Shown piece by piece: positions 56,959-64,000 of a DNA stretch of 64,000 nucleotides. The position numbers and the translations under genes were made by a program. Source of the stretch: Marinicella sediminis (lineage in GTDB: Bacteria; Pseudomonadota; Gammaproteobacteria; Xanthomonadales; Marinicellaceae); contig NZ_MVBD01000010.1 in the NCBI RefSeq assembly GCF_002000055.1, forward strand, positions 80,556 through 144,555, written 5' to 3'. The first letter of the stretch is position 1; each line of letters opens with the position of its first letter. The notes beneath the pieces are model-generated. The model made no database searches and was not told the origin of the DNA. It saw only the letters and a list, made by a program, of their open reading frames with translations.

Positions 56959-58578
56959 TCACTCTTGATCAATGGTGGCAAAGAATGAATCCTGATTCCA
57001 TTGTGGTCGCTCATCGGTGTTGGCCACTTCGGTGGCAATCACCCGATTGATGGCCACAAATTGAGCAGCCACATCATAATTAATGGGTAAATCCAATTGG
57101 TCACTGGGCTTGTGGTAGTGTTCAATCATGAACTCCTGACTGGAAATTTCATGCTCGTCAAAAATCATATCCGCCTTGTCTGCGGTCACCAGAAACACCG
57201 CAGGGATGCCTTTCTTTACAAAGCTGTATTGGTCACTGCGGACAAAAATCCCTTGCTCAGGCATGGGGTCAGGAATCAGCTTCATGTTTTCAGTGGCCAC
57301 CGCCCGCTCAATCACTCCCCACAAGGAACTGTGTTGCGCACCAAAACCAATCAACTGATCAAAGGCATTGGTTAAAACCGGCATATCCAGATTCACATTG
57401 GCCACGATGCTGTCAATGGGAACCGTCGGGTTATGGGCAAAATAATCTGAACCCAATAAGCCCTTTTCTTCTGCTGTTACCATGGCAAACAACATCGAAC
57501 GCCTGGGCCGCTGGTCAGATTGAGTGATCTGATGGGCCATTTCGAGCAATGTTGAAACACCGGCTGCATTGTCCATGGCACCGTTGTTGATTTTGTCACC
57601 CAGTTCAATGTGTTCAGCCACCCCAATGTGATCGGTGTGTGCACTGAGTAAAACGTATTCATTTTTCAGTACCGGATCAGCACCCTCCAGCACCCCAACC
57701 ACATTCGGGCTGGTGACACTTGAATGGGTTGATTGATAACTGATGGTGGCGGTTATTCCCATGTTCTGACCTGCTGGTTGCTGGCCATTTTCAATTTGCT
57801 CATAGATGGCCTGCAAATCCATACCAGCGCGGCTAAAGAGTTCCTTCGCAGCAGCCATGCTTAACCCTGCTGAACCCTGAATTTCCGGATAACCATTCTG
57901 CACAACGCCTGACTCATTGACCCAGCGAATCCGGGGTTTGCTGATGTATTCTTTGGCCCTGGAGAATGGAAAAATACGCTCACTCACCGGGGTAACAACC
58001 GTGATGATTCCAACCGCCCCTCGATCCACCAGAGCCTGAGTCCCTTTCCGTGAATAGTGGGCTCCTTCCTCACTGGGGAAGTGTTGTGGTCGCCCGGACA
58101 GAACCACCGCGATTTTACCAGTCAGGTCAATACCTTCAAAATCACTGTACTCAAGAAAAGGGGCATCAATGCCAAAACCGGCAAACACCAGTTCACCGGT
58201 GACTGCTGATGAAGTGCGATTGATGTTGGCGCCCACCGTGAATTCGGTCAAAAATTCAAGTTGTGTCACGTCATCACCATCCGTGTAACTGAATTCAGGA
58301 GATGTCAGATCCAGCAGTGTGGATTTGAATTCAATCCGTTGCAGGTATGTGCCGTCATCGCCGGCTGGGACAATCCCCATCTTGGCAAATTCGGTGGCAA
58401 TGTATTGCGCTGCCACCTCATGACCGGGTGATCCGGTGTCCCTGCCTCGCAACAGGTCCGAAGCCAGAAAATCCATGTGGGCTGCAAAGCGTTTCGCCGT
58501 ATCAGTCGCCAGTGTATTGTTCATTACCAAACATAACAACATCACCGACAGGGCTCTCAGGGTCAATTTTTGATTCAT
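56959..58578 (-). CDS. Secreted M28-family aminopeptidase
   Basis: A 539-residue exported zinc peptidase (signal peptide about 1-25, ending NNTLA). The N-terminal region includes a PA-like insert (about 110-220, ALVDRGAVGIITV). The M28 catalytic domain follows (about 300-510), with the zinc ligands in LLSAHTDHIG (His), INNGAMDNAAG (Asp), TAEEKGLLG (Glu) and a later His (HYHKPSD). Members release N-terminal amino acids or dipeptides from peptides and are often exported by marine bacteria. The divergent neighbour is a CSLREA-type protein gene. The last residues (FFATIDQE) do not match the Phe-rich acidic tail. Confidence 0.9.
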   Translation of the reverse strand: MNQKLTLRALSVMLLCLVMNNTLATDTAKRFAAHMDFLASDLLRGRDTGSPGHEVAAQYIATEFAKMGIVPAGDDGTYLQRIEFKSTLLDLTSPEFSYTDGDDVTQLEFLTEFTVGANINRTSSAVTGELVFAGFGIDAPFLEYSDFEGIDLTGKIAVVLSGRPQHFPSEEGAHYSRKGTQALVDRGAVGIITVVTPVSERIFPFSRAKEYISKPRIRWVNESGVVQNGYPEIQGSAGLSMAAAKELFSRAGMDLQAIYEQIENGQQPAGQNMGITATISYQSTHSSVTSPNVVGVLEGADPVLKNEYVLLSAHTDHIGVAEHIELGDKINNGAMDNAAGVSTLLEMAHQITQSDQRPRRSMLFAMVTAEEKGLLGSDYFAHNPTVPIDSIVANVNLDMPVLTNAFDQLIGFGAQHSSLWGVIERAVATENMKLIPDPMPEQGIFVRSDQYSFVKKGIPAVFLVTADKADMIFDEHEISSQEFMIEHYHKPSDQLDLPINYDVAAQFVAINRVIATEVANTDERPQWNQDSFFATIDQE

Positions 58579-58727
58579 GGCTGATGGGTTTTATTGATTG
58601 CCAGTCATCTTACAAACCCCGGGAAAATAGTTATATAGTTCACAAGTCATGATATCGAACCCTGCTGACAGGTGAAAGTTGCTGCATATTGGGTTACAAT
58701 CATTCGCTTTTTGAGCCTGGGAACGCC

Positions 58728-60200
58728 ATGAAATCATTCAACAACCAACATTCAGTTTTCTTGATTTGTTCATTGTTCATTGCCACTTTGTCGTTCGCCG
58801 GAGACACGCCATTCACCAACAACGACTTTAACATGGAAGCAGCCATCAACAGCAGTGCTGAACTGATGGATGTGCTCAGCAATGATGATTCTGGTATCAC
58901 CGGAAATGATTACAAAGAAGTGGTTGCAGTGTGTGACATCAACGCTTCAGATCAGGATTGTCTATCTAATGGCACCAACTTCAGTAATGCCATCGGAACC
59001 GTCACTGTCAATGGCACAGGAGATAACAACAACGTTTTATTCACCTCATCCAGCTCGGTTTCTGATTTGTTCGAATTCAAGTACGTCATGGAAAATTTCA
59101 CGGGAGGCCAGGGCTCTGCAGAAGCCTCTGTGACAATGTTTTATTATGAAGTGAATACCAACAGTGACAGCAGCACCAACAACTGCACACCCGCCGCGTG
59201 CACATTGCGTGATGCCATCGCGGCAGGTCAGGCCGAAGCCGGTGCCAGCAATGTTCGATTTGACCGTGACTTCACGGGCATCATCATGCTGTCCAGTGAA
59301 TTGACCATTGATGACACCGACCTGACCATCGCCGGACCTGGTGGCGATCAGGTCACCGTTTCGGGCAATGATCAAGTCCGGGTCATCGACGTTACCGGCG
59401 CCTCAGAACGCGTCAGCCTGTCAGGCTTTACCATCAGCAACGGACTGGCCACTGGAGACGGCGCAGGTATCCGCTTCAATGGTTCGAGGGATGTGCTGGT
59501 TGAAAACATGCGCATCATTGACAATGAAACCAGCACCAATGGCGGGGGTATTTGGTTTGCCTCAGCCAGTGGTACGGTCAGAAACACGGAAATCAGCGAC
59601 AATCAGGCAGGTGTCTCAGGAGGCGGAATTGGCATGATTGGTTCATTTGGCTCTGATGTGTTACTGGAAAACGTCACCATCAGTGGCAATGTATCAGCGG
59701 ATGACGGTGCTGGTTTTTTTATCAATTCAGGCAATGGTCAGAACATAACCCTGAGGCACGTCACCTCAGCTTTCAACAACAATGGCAGCAACCAGATCAT
59801 CGGCAATCAGGTCGGTGCCAACGGAAACATCAACATTGAATCCAGTTTGATCGTCTCCAATGGTTTGGATCTGGTCTTATTGGCCAACAACAATGTGGTC
59901 AATAACAGCATCATTGGCAATTACTCTGGCGCCAATCTAGTGGGTGGTAACAACCTGACAGAATGGGGTGTGGCACTGAACCCACTGGCTGCGTTGAATG
60001 ACACCGGCTTGAGGGTCCACAGCTTTGAACCTGGCGCAGATGCGCACAATTATGTGGATGACATGATTGGCAATGTGGGTTGCGGCACAGTGGTTCCCAA
60101 TGACCAGATTGGCACTCCCAGGCCAGAAGGAGCAGGCTGCGATGCGGGTGCTTATGAATACATTTTTATCGATGAAATTTTCATCAGTGGTTTTGAGTGA
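58728..60200 (+). CDS. Secreted CSLREA/choice-of-anchor-Q-type beta-helix protein
   Basis: A 490-residue exported protein. The signal peptide is MKSFNNQHSVFLICSLFIATLSFAG; the ATG at 58728 is chosen over an upstream TTG at 58689 for that reason. A small N-terminal domain precedes the CSLREA-like motif ACTLRDAIAAGQAE (about residue 165). The middle has beta-helix repeats with NNGGGIWF, NQAGVSGGGIGM and ENVTISGN. The end carries a choice-of-anchor-Q-like segment (CGTVVPNDQIGTPRP, then CDAGAYEY) and the tail DEIFISGFE. It is probably surface-associated. It converges with rluC, whose stop is 8 bases away. It is related in design to the partial protein at 1-1280. Confidence 0.85.
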   Translation: MKSFNNQHSVFLICSLFIATLSFAGDTPFTNNDFNMEAAINSSAELMDVLSNDDSGITGNDYKEVVAVCDINASDQDCLSNGTNFSNAIGTVTVNGTGDNNNVLFTSSSSVSDLFEFKYVMENFTGGQGSAEASVTMFYYEVNTNSDSSTNNCTPAACTLRDAIAAGQAEAGASNVRFDRDFTGIIMLSSELTIDDTDLTIAGPGGDQVTVSGNDQVRVIDVTGASERVSLSGFTISNGLATGDGAGIRFNGSRDVLVENMRIIDNETSTNGGGIWFASASGTVRNTEISDNQAGVSGGGIGMIGSFGSDVLLENVTISGNVSADDGAGFFINSGNGQNITLRHVTSAFNNNGSNQIIGNQVGANGNINIESSLIVSNGLDLVLLANNNVVNNSIIGNYSGANLVGGNNLTEWGVALNPLAALNDTGLRVHSFEPGADAHNYVDDMIGNVGCGTVVPNDQIGTPRPEGAGCDAGAYEYIFIDEIFISGFE

Positions 60201-60208
60201 TTAACAGG

Positions 60209-61099
60209 CTAGCTGTTGAGCTGTTGAAAGACCTGCCTGAATAAAGAGGGCTCTGGTGCCTGAAAATCCTGGTCAGCAAAGCGCAAGCGACAGGCATGCA
60301 AAAATAATTTCCGCTCAAATCTGTTGTCCGCTTTTCCATAAAGGCGATCACCCAAAACGGGACATCCCAGGTGTTGGGCATGCACCCTGATTTGGTGAGT
60401 CCGCCCGGTTTCAATCCGACAAGCCACCAAACTCACACCGCAACCTGATTGGATGGGTTCAAAATGTGTCACCGCATGTTGCCCGGATGGATCCACCACC
60501 ACGGTGCGAATTCCATTGACCCTGTTATGGGTATTCAATGGCTGTTCCACGGTTACCGCTTCATTGAATTCACCCGTCAATAAGGCAAGGTAGGATTTTT
60601 TCACCTGTTGTTCTTTCATGGCTTGCTGAAAAGCCAATAAAGCCTGGCGGTTTTTGGCCAGCAACAAACAGCCGCTGGTGTCTTTGTCCAGACGATGAGC
60701 CAACTGCAGGTTTTCGAAACCCTTCATTGCAGTCAGTGCTTCCACCACGCCACAGTCATGTCCCGATCCAGCATGAACCGGCATTCCGGCGGGTTTATCA
60801 AGCACCAGAAAATCGGCATTTTCAAATACCACACAAGCCTGCAATTGCTGCTTGAGGCGATCAGGAACCTTTGTGACTTTCTTCTCAATGAAAAAGACAC
60901 CTGGAGGAATGCGCACTTCATCACCGGGGATCAAACGAGACAGCGGTTTGGCCCGTTTACCGTTGATACGAACCTGACCCTTGCGAATGAGCTTGTACCA
61001 GTTGGATTTGGCCACCTGTTTGCGGTGCTTCAACAAATAATTATCCAGCCGTTGCCCTGATTCATTATCGGTGACCACCAAAATGGGCTTTTTACTCAT
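60209..61099 (-). CDS. rluC: RluA-family 23S rRNA pseudouridine synthase
   Basis: A 296-residue enzyme of the RluA family. An S4 RNA-binding domain occupies about 15-75 (RLDNYLLKHRKQVAKSNWYKLI). The catalytic domain follows, with the active-site aspartate in AHRLDKDTSGCLLLA and the conserved GRTHQIRVHAQHLGCPVLGD. RluC converts U955, U2504 and U2580 of 23S rRNA to pseudouridine. As in E. coli, the gene is divergent from rne with a long gap between, which supports RluC rather than RluD or RluA. Start at 61099 is the only good ATG. Confidence 0.92.
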   Translation of the reverse strand: MSKKPILVVTDNESGQRLDNYLLKHRKQVAKSNWYKLIRKGQVRINGKRAKPLSRLIPGDEVRIPPGVFFIEKKVTKVPDRLKQQLQACVVFENADFLVLDKPAGMPVHAGSGHDCGVVEALTAMKGFENLQLAHRLDKDTSGCLLLAKNRQALLAFQQAMKEQQVKKSYLALLTGEFNEAVTVEQPLNTHNRVNGIRTVVVDPSGQHAVTHFEPIQSGCGVSLVACRIETGRTHQIRVHAQHLGCPVLGDRLYGKADNRFERKLFLHACRLRFADQDFQAPEPSLFRQVFQQLNS

Positions 61100-61588
61100 A
61101 ATAAATTGTTTTTAAAAGATAATTCTGTGAAAACGCAAAAATAATGTTAAAATCCACGACGATTAATGGCCAGGAGCCATTATTGATTAAAGAATCAGTT
61201 GAAACATGATAATAAATGTTCCCTGATTATACGATTTAAAGCAGTTCAGTTCCAAGGAATTAGTCGCCAGGCGACAGGAACCCCGAATCATTGGACCCGA
61301 TGATGAACACTCACTGATTGGAACGAGTAACCAATTCAGTCTGAAAATAACATGACACCCGGTGTTTTAGACACCGACGATAAGCGAAACAACACACCGC
61401 GAGTAGAATTCAGGTCAGCCAACACACGGCAACTGCCTGAACTGACTGTTACATGAGCAACCAGATGACAGACAGGTCTGCGCCATCGACATCATGCTGA
61501 GCACCCTGATAAAAGGGCTATACAGACATGATTATGCTATTTGGCATCGCTGAAAAGGTTCATCGTTCCTGAATTAAAAGGAAACAAG
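61100..61588 (+). promoter_or_regulatory. Long structured leader of rne
   Basis: A 489-base gap between divergent rluC and rne without a gene. Several hairpins are visible: taatggc/gccatta (61164-61182, perfect 7 bp), gtcgc/gcgac (61263-61275, perfect 5 bp), cggtg/caccg near 61355 and a cctgaa/ttcagg pairing near 61405-61440. In E. coli the rne leader is long, structured and cleaved by RNase E for autoregulation; a similar role is likely here. Promoters for both genes must lie near 61100-61200. Confidence 0.6.
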
Positions 61589-64000
61589 ATGAAAAGAATG
61601 TTAATCAATGCAACCCACACCGATGAAATTCGTGTGGCGATTGCAGATGGACAAAGACTGTATGATTTGGACATCGACTCTGCGGGTCATTACCGCAAAA
61701 AAGGCAACATCTACAAAGCCAAAATCACCCGCGTAGAACCCTCACTTGAAGCCTGTTTTGTCAATTACGGCTCTGAAAGACACGGTTTTTTACCCTATAA
61801 AGAAATCAGCCCGGCCTATTGCAAACAGGCCCCAAGAGGCAAAGCCCGCCTGCCCATAAATGAAGCCCTGAAAGAAGGTGATGAAATCATTGTTCAGGTC
61901 AACAAGGAAGAACGTGGCAACAAAGGTGCTGCACTGAGCACATACATTTCGCTGGCCGGCCGATACCTGGTTTATATGCCTGGCAATCACCGGGCCGGTG
62001 GCATTTCCAGACAAATCCGCGGTGAAAAACGCGCCCATCTGCAAGACATCATGCGCAGACTGGAAATCCCTAAAAATGATGGCGTCATCATTCGCACAGC
62101 AGGCTTAGGCAGAACGTTTGAAGAATTACATTGGGATTTTAACTACCTGCAACAAGTGTGGGAAGCCATACAAAAAGCCGCTGATCAGAAAAAAGGTCCA
62201 TTTTTCATTTATCAGGAAAGTGACTTGTTCATCCGAGCATTGCGGGATTACTTACAACCGGACATCGGTGAAATCCTGATTGATGATCGCGATTCATATG
62301 AAAAAGCCCGTGAGTTCATGCAACAGGTGATGCCACATAACCTGAAAAAACTGTCTTACTACAATGACACCACTCCACTGTTTTCACGGTATCAGATCGA
62401 ACGTCAGATACAATCCGCATTCGAACGTGAAGTGAAGCTTCCTTCTGGTGGTTCTGTGGTGATTGATCAGACCGAAGCCCTGCTGTCGATCGATATCAAT
62501 TCAGCCAAAGCAACCAAAGGTGTAGACGTCGAAACCACCGCACTGCACACCAATCTGGAAGCCGCTGATGAGATTGCCAGACAATTGAAAATCAGGGATC
62601 TGGGTGGCTTGGTAGTGATTGATTTCATTGACATGCGCATCAATAAAAACCAACGCGAAGTGGAAAACCGCATGCGTCAAGCCGCTGAATCTGATCGGGC
62701 ACGGGTGCAAATTGGTAAAATATCAAAATTCGGATTATTGGAAATGTCTCGACAGAGATTGCGGTCTTCGATTGCAGACTCCAGTCAGATTACGTGCCCC
62801 ACATGCGGTGGTCATGGATTCATCCGCTCTATGGACTCTCTGGTGATATCCATCATTCGACTGACTGAAGAGGAGATGATCAAGCCCAAAACCGGCCGCA
62901 TTGTTATCCAGGCTCCAGTTGACATCACCAACAAGATCCTCAATGAAAAACGCACAGAACTCTCAGAACTTGAACAGCGACATCATGTTGAAGTGTCAGT
63001 GATTTCCAATGAAAACCTGTCTTCACCGGACTTCCATGTTCAGCGTTATAACATCAATGAGTCCAATATAAACATCGACGACATCCCATTGGTTAAACCG
63101 GAAGATTGTCACAAGGCTGTATCACTGGATCCACCACCACCGACCAAAGAAAAAGCCGCATTGGGCATGGTCAAACCTGATATTCAGGCTCCAAAACGCT
63201 CAGTGTCACTGGTGATTTCTTCGTGGTTCAAGAGTCTGTTCTCTAAGCCCAAAAAGAAAAAACCAGCCAAAGGTGGGCAACAGAAAAACCGACAGCAAAG
63301 CCGTAAAAAGCCAACCCACGGTAAACAAAAGCCACACCAACAAAAACAAAAACAGAAGCCTCAGCAAAAGCAACAATCCAAAACAAGTGGAGGTCAGCAA
63401 AAACAACAGCAGAGAAAAGCTGGCCAGCAAAAGCAAAACCAGGCAAACAACAAGCAACAAGGCAAAGGTCCCAGGCAACAGCAAAACAAGGGTAAGCAAG
63501 GCCAAAACCAACAAGCCAAAGGCAAGCCAACTCAGGGGCAACAACAGACAGGCAAGGGTCCAAAACCGCAACAGAAAAAAGGCCCCAAACAACCGGTCAA
63601 TAAAAACCAGGCAAAACAACAAGCCAACAAGAAGGCTCCTCAAAACAATGAAACGGTCGACAGCGATGGAATCATTGCCAAAAAAATGTCCAGGCCGCTG
63701 GGCAGCGTAGCTGAACTGGCCGCCAAGAAAGAGCAAAAAGTGCCATCAGGCGCGGTCAAAAAACGCCCCATCGATGACATCGATGTAGACAACAAGCCAA
63801 GGCAAAAAGCCGGACCAAAACAGACTGGACAAAAGCAACCTGAGCAGAAAAAACCTGAGCAGAAAAAACCTGAGCAGAAACAGCCTGAGCAGAAGAAACC
63901 TGAGCAGAAAAAGCCTGAGCAGAAGAAACCTGAACAGAAAAAGCCTGAGCAGAAGAAACCTGAGCAGAAGAAACCTGAGCAGAAGAAACCTGAGCAGAAG
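61589..64000 (+). CDS. rne: Ribonuclease E (C-terminus beyond window)
   Basis: The window holds 804 codons in frame to its last base. The catalytic half is complete: S1 domain (about 35-120, YKAKITRVEPSLEACFVNYG), DNase-I-like site with D302 in SIDINSAKATKG and D345 in VVIDFIDM, and the zinc-link CPTC (C403-C406). Next comes an amphipathic membrane-binding helix (about 538-553, LVISSWFKSLFS) like segment A of E. coli RNase E. The scaffold region is rich in Lys and Gln (QQKNRQQSRKK and similar) and ends in tandem PEQKK repeats from residue 751. It starts mRNA decay and processes rRNA and tRNA at the inner membrane, as platform of the degradosome. The ATG has AAAGGA upstream. Rne is preferred over Rng because of length and the tail. 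Confidence 0.96.
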   Translation, partial: MKRMLINATHTDEIRVAIADGQRLYDLDIDSAGHYRKKGNIYKAKITRVEPSLEACFVNYGSERHGFLPYKEISPAYCKQAPRGKARLPINEALKEGDEIIVQVNKEERGNKGAALSTYISLAGRYLVYMPGNHRAGGISRQIRGEKRAHLQDIMRRLEIPKNDGVIIRTAGLGRTFEELHWDFNYLQQVWEAIQKAADQKKGPFFIYQESDLFIRALRDYLQPDIGEILIDDRDSYEKAREFMQQVMPHNLKKLSYYNDTTPLFSRYQIERQIQSAFEREVKLPSGGSVVIDQTEALLSIDINSAKATKGVDVETTALHTNLEAADEIARQLKIRDLGGLVVIDFIDMRINKNQREVENRMRQAAESDRARVQIGKISKFGLLEMSRQRLRSSIADSSQITCPTCGGHGFIRSMDSLVISIIRLTEEEMIKPKTGRIVIQAPVDITNKILNEKRTELSELEQRHHVEVSVISNENLSSPDFHVQRYNINESNINIDDIPLVKPEDCHKAVSLDPPPPTKEKAALGMVKPDIQAPKRSVSLVISSWFKSLFSKPKKKKPAKGGQQKNRQQSRKKPTHGKQKPHQQKQKQKPQQKQQSKTSGGQQKQQQRKAGQQKQNQANNKQQGKGPRQQQNKGKQGQNQQAKGKPTQGQQQTGKGPKPQQKKGPKQPVNKNQAKQQANKKAPQNNETVDSDGIIAKKMSRPLGSVAELAAKKEQKVPSGAVKKRPIDDIDVDNKPRQKAGPKQTGQKQPEQKKPEQKKPEQKQPEQKKPEQKKPEQKKPEQKKPEQKKPEQKKPEQKKPEQK
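63839..64000 (+). repeat. 15-bp coding minisatellite in rne tail
   Basis: Eleven tandem copies of a 15-bp unit (consensus cctgagcagaaraar) run at exactly 15-base intervals from 63839; the last is cut by the window end. Each unit encodes Pro-Glu-Gln-Lys-Lys, or Gln in the fifth place. Differences are almost all A/G at wobble positions. Confidence 0.95.

Noticed and set aside
63206..63736. Minus-strand hydrophobic frame of 176 codons opposite rne
   Set aside because: Antisense of Lys/Gln codons reads as Leu/Phe/Cys and keeps the frame open by composition; rne explains the region.
63839..64000. Tandem repeats considered as CRISPR
   Set aside because: Units are directly adjacent, 15 bp long, in frame with rne and have no spacers.

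Overview
The window reads as chromosomal DNA of a marine, chemoheterotrophic gammaproteobacterium. Housekeeping genes (gltX, nfuA, rluC divergent from rne, katG, valine catabolism) are of gammaproteobacterial type. Moderate GC, many secreted hydrolases and several secreted proteins ending in a short Phe-x-x-Gly-Phe-Asp/Glu tail suggest a relative of Marinicella or the Xanthomonadales side of the class; this placement is inference. I see no insertion sequence, integrase, phage gene, tRNA, rRNA or CRISPR array. Both ends cut a gene: a secreted beta-helix protein on the left and RNase E on the right.

Layout. 1-4.7 kb: secreted CSLREA-like protein, then an ECF sigma factor/Ser-Thr kinase-TPR pair. 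4.9-9.6 kb: a four-gene valine-degradation operon (mmsA, acyl-CoA dehydrogenase, 3-hydroxyisobutyryl-CoA hydrolase, mmsB). 9.9-18 kb: small lipoprotein, large secreted amidase, CPA2 antiporter and two GGDEF proteins. 18.2-19.9 kb: a compact operon of winged-helix-like protein, Ras-like GTPase and two Roadblock proteins, resembling a Streptomyces conservon without its kinase. 20-25.5 kb: LysR regulator, MarR/S41 protease pair, katG. 25.9-27 kb: a putative HTH protein followed by a tiny secreted Gly/Asp-repeat protein whose frame is broken at a T8 tract. 27.5-31.4 kb: DUF3429 protein, Tag-like glycosylase, subtilase, two unknowns. 31.4-38 kb: RND efflux operon whose outer-membrane component is fused to a periplasmic binding protein. 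38-44.9 kb: K+ channel-like protein, threonine-aldolase-like enzyme, serine hydrolase, membrane winged-helix/TPR regulator, FG-GAP protein and IPTL-CTERM-like protein. 45-50 kb: second DUF3429 protein, then gltX, phosphatase-like, thioredoxin/TPR, nfuA and esterase genes. 50-60.2 kb: M12 metalloprotease, FabR-like regulator with a desaturase/reductase operon and a visible operator, glycine-rich secreted protein, M28 peptidase, second CSLREA-type protein. 60.2-64 kb: rluC and rne.

The most noteworthy items are the broken Gly/Asp-repeat peptide gene at 26684-26961 and its putative regulator, the kinase-less conservon-like operon, the shared C-terminal tail on four unrelated secreted proteins, the binding-protein/TolC fusion, and a pentapeptide minisatellite in the RNase E tail. 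Function calls rest on motif recognition by eye; no database search was run.
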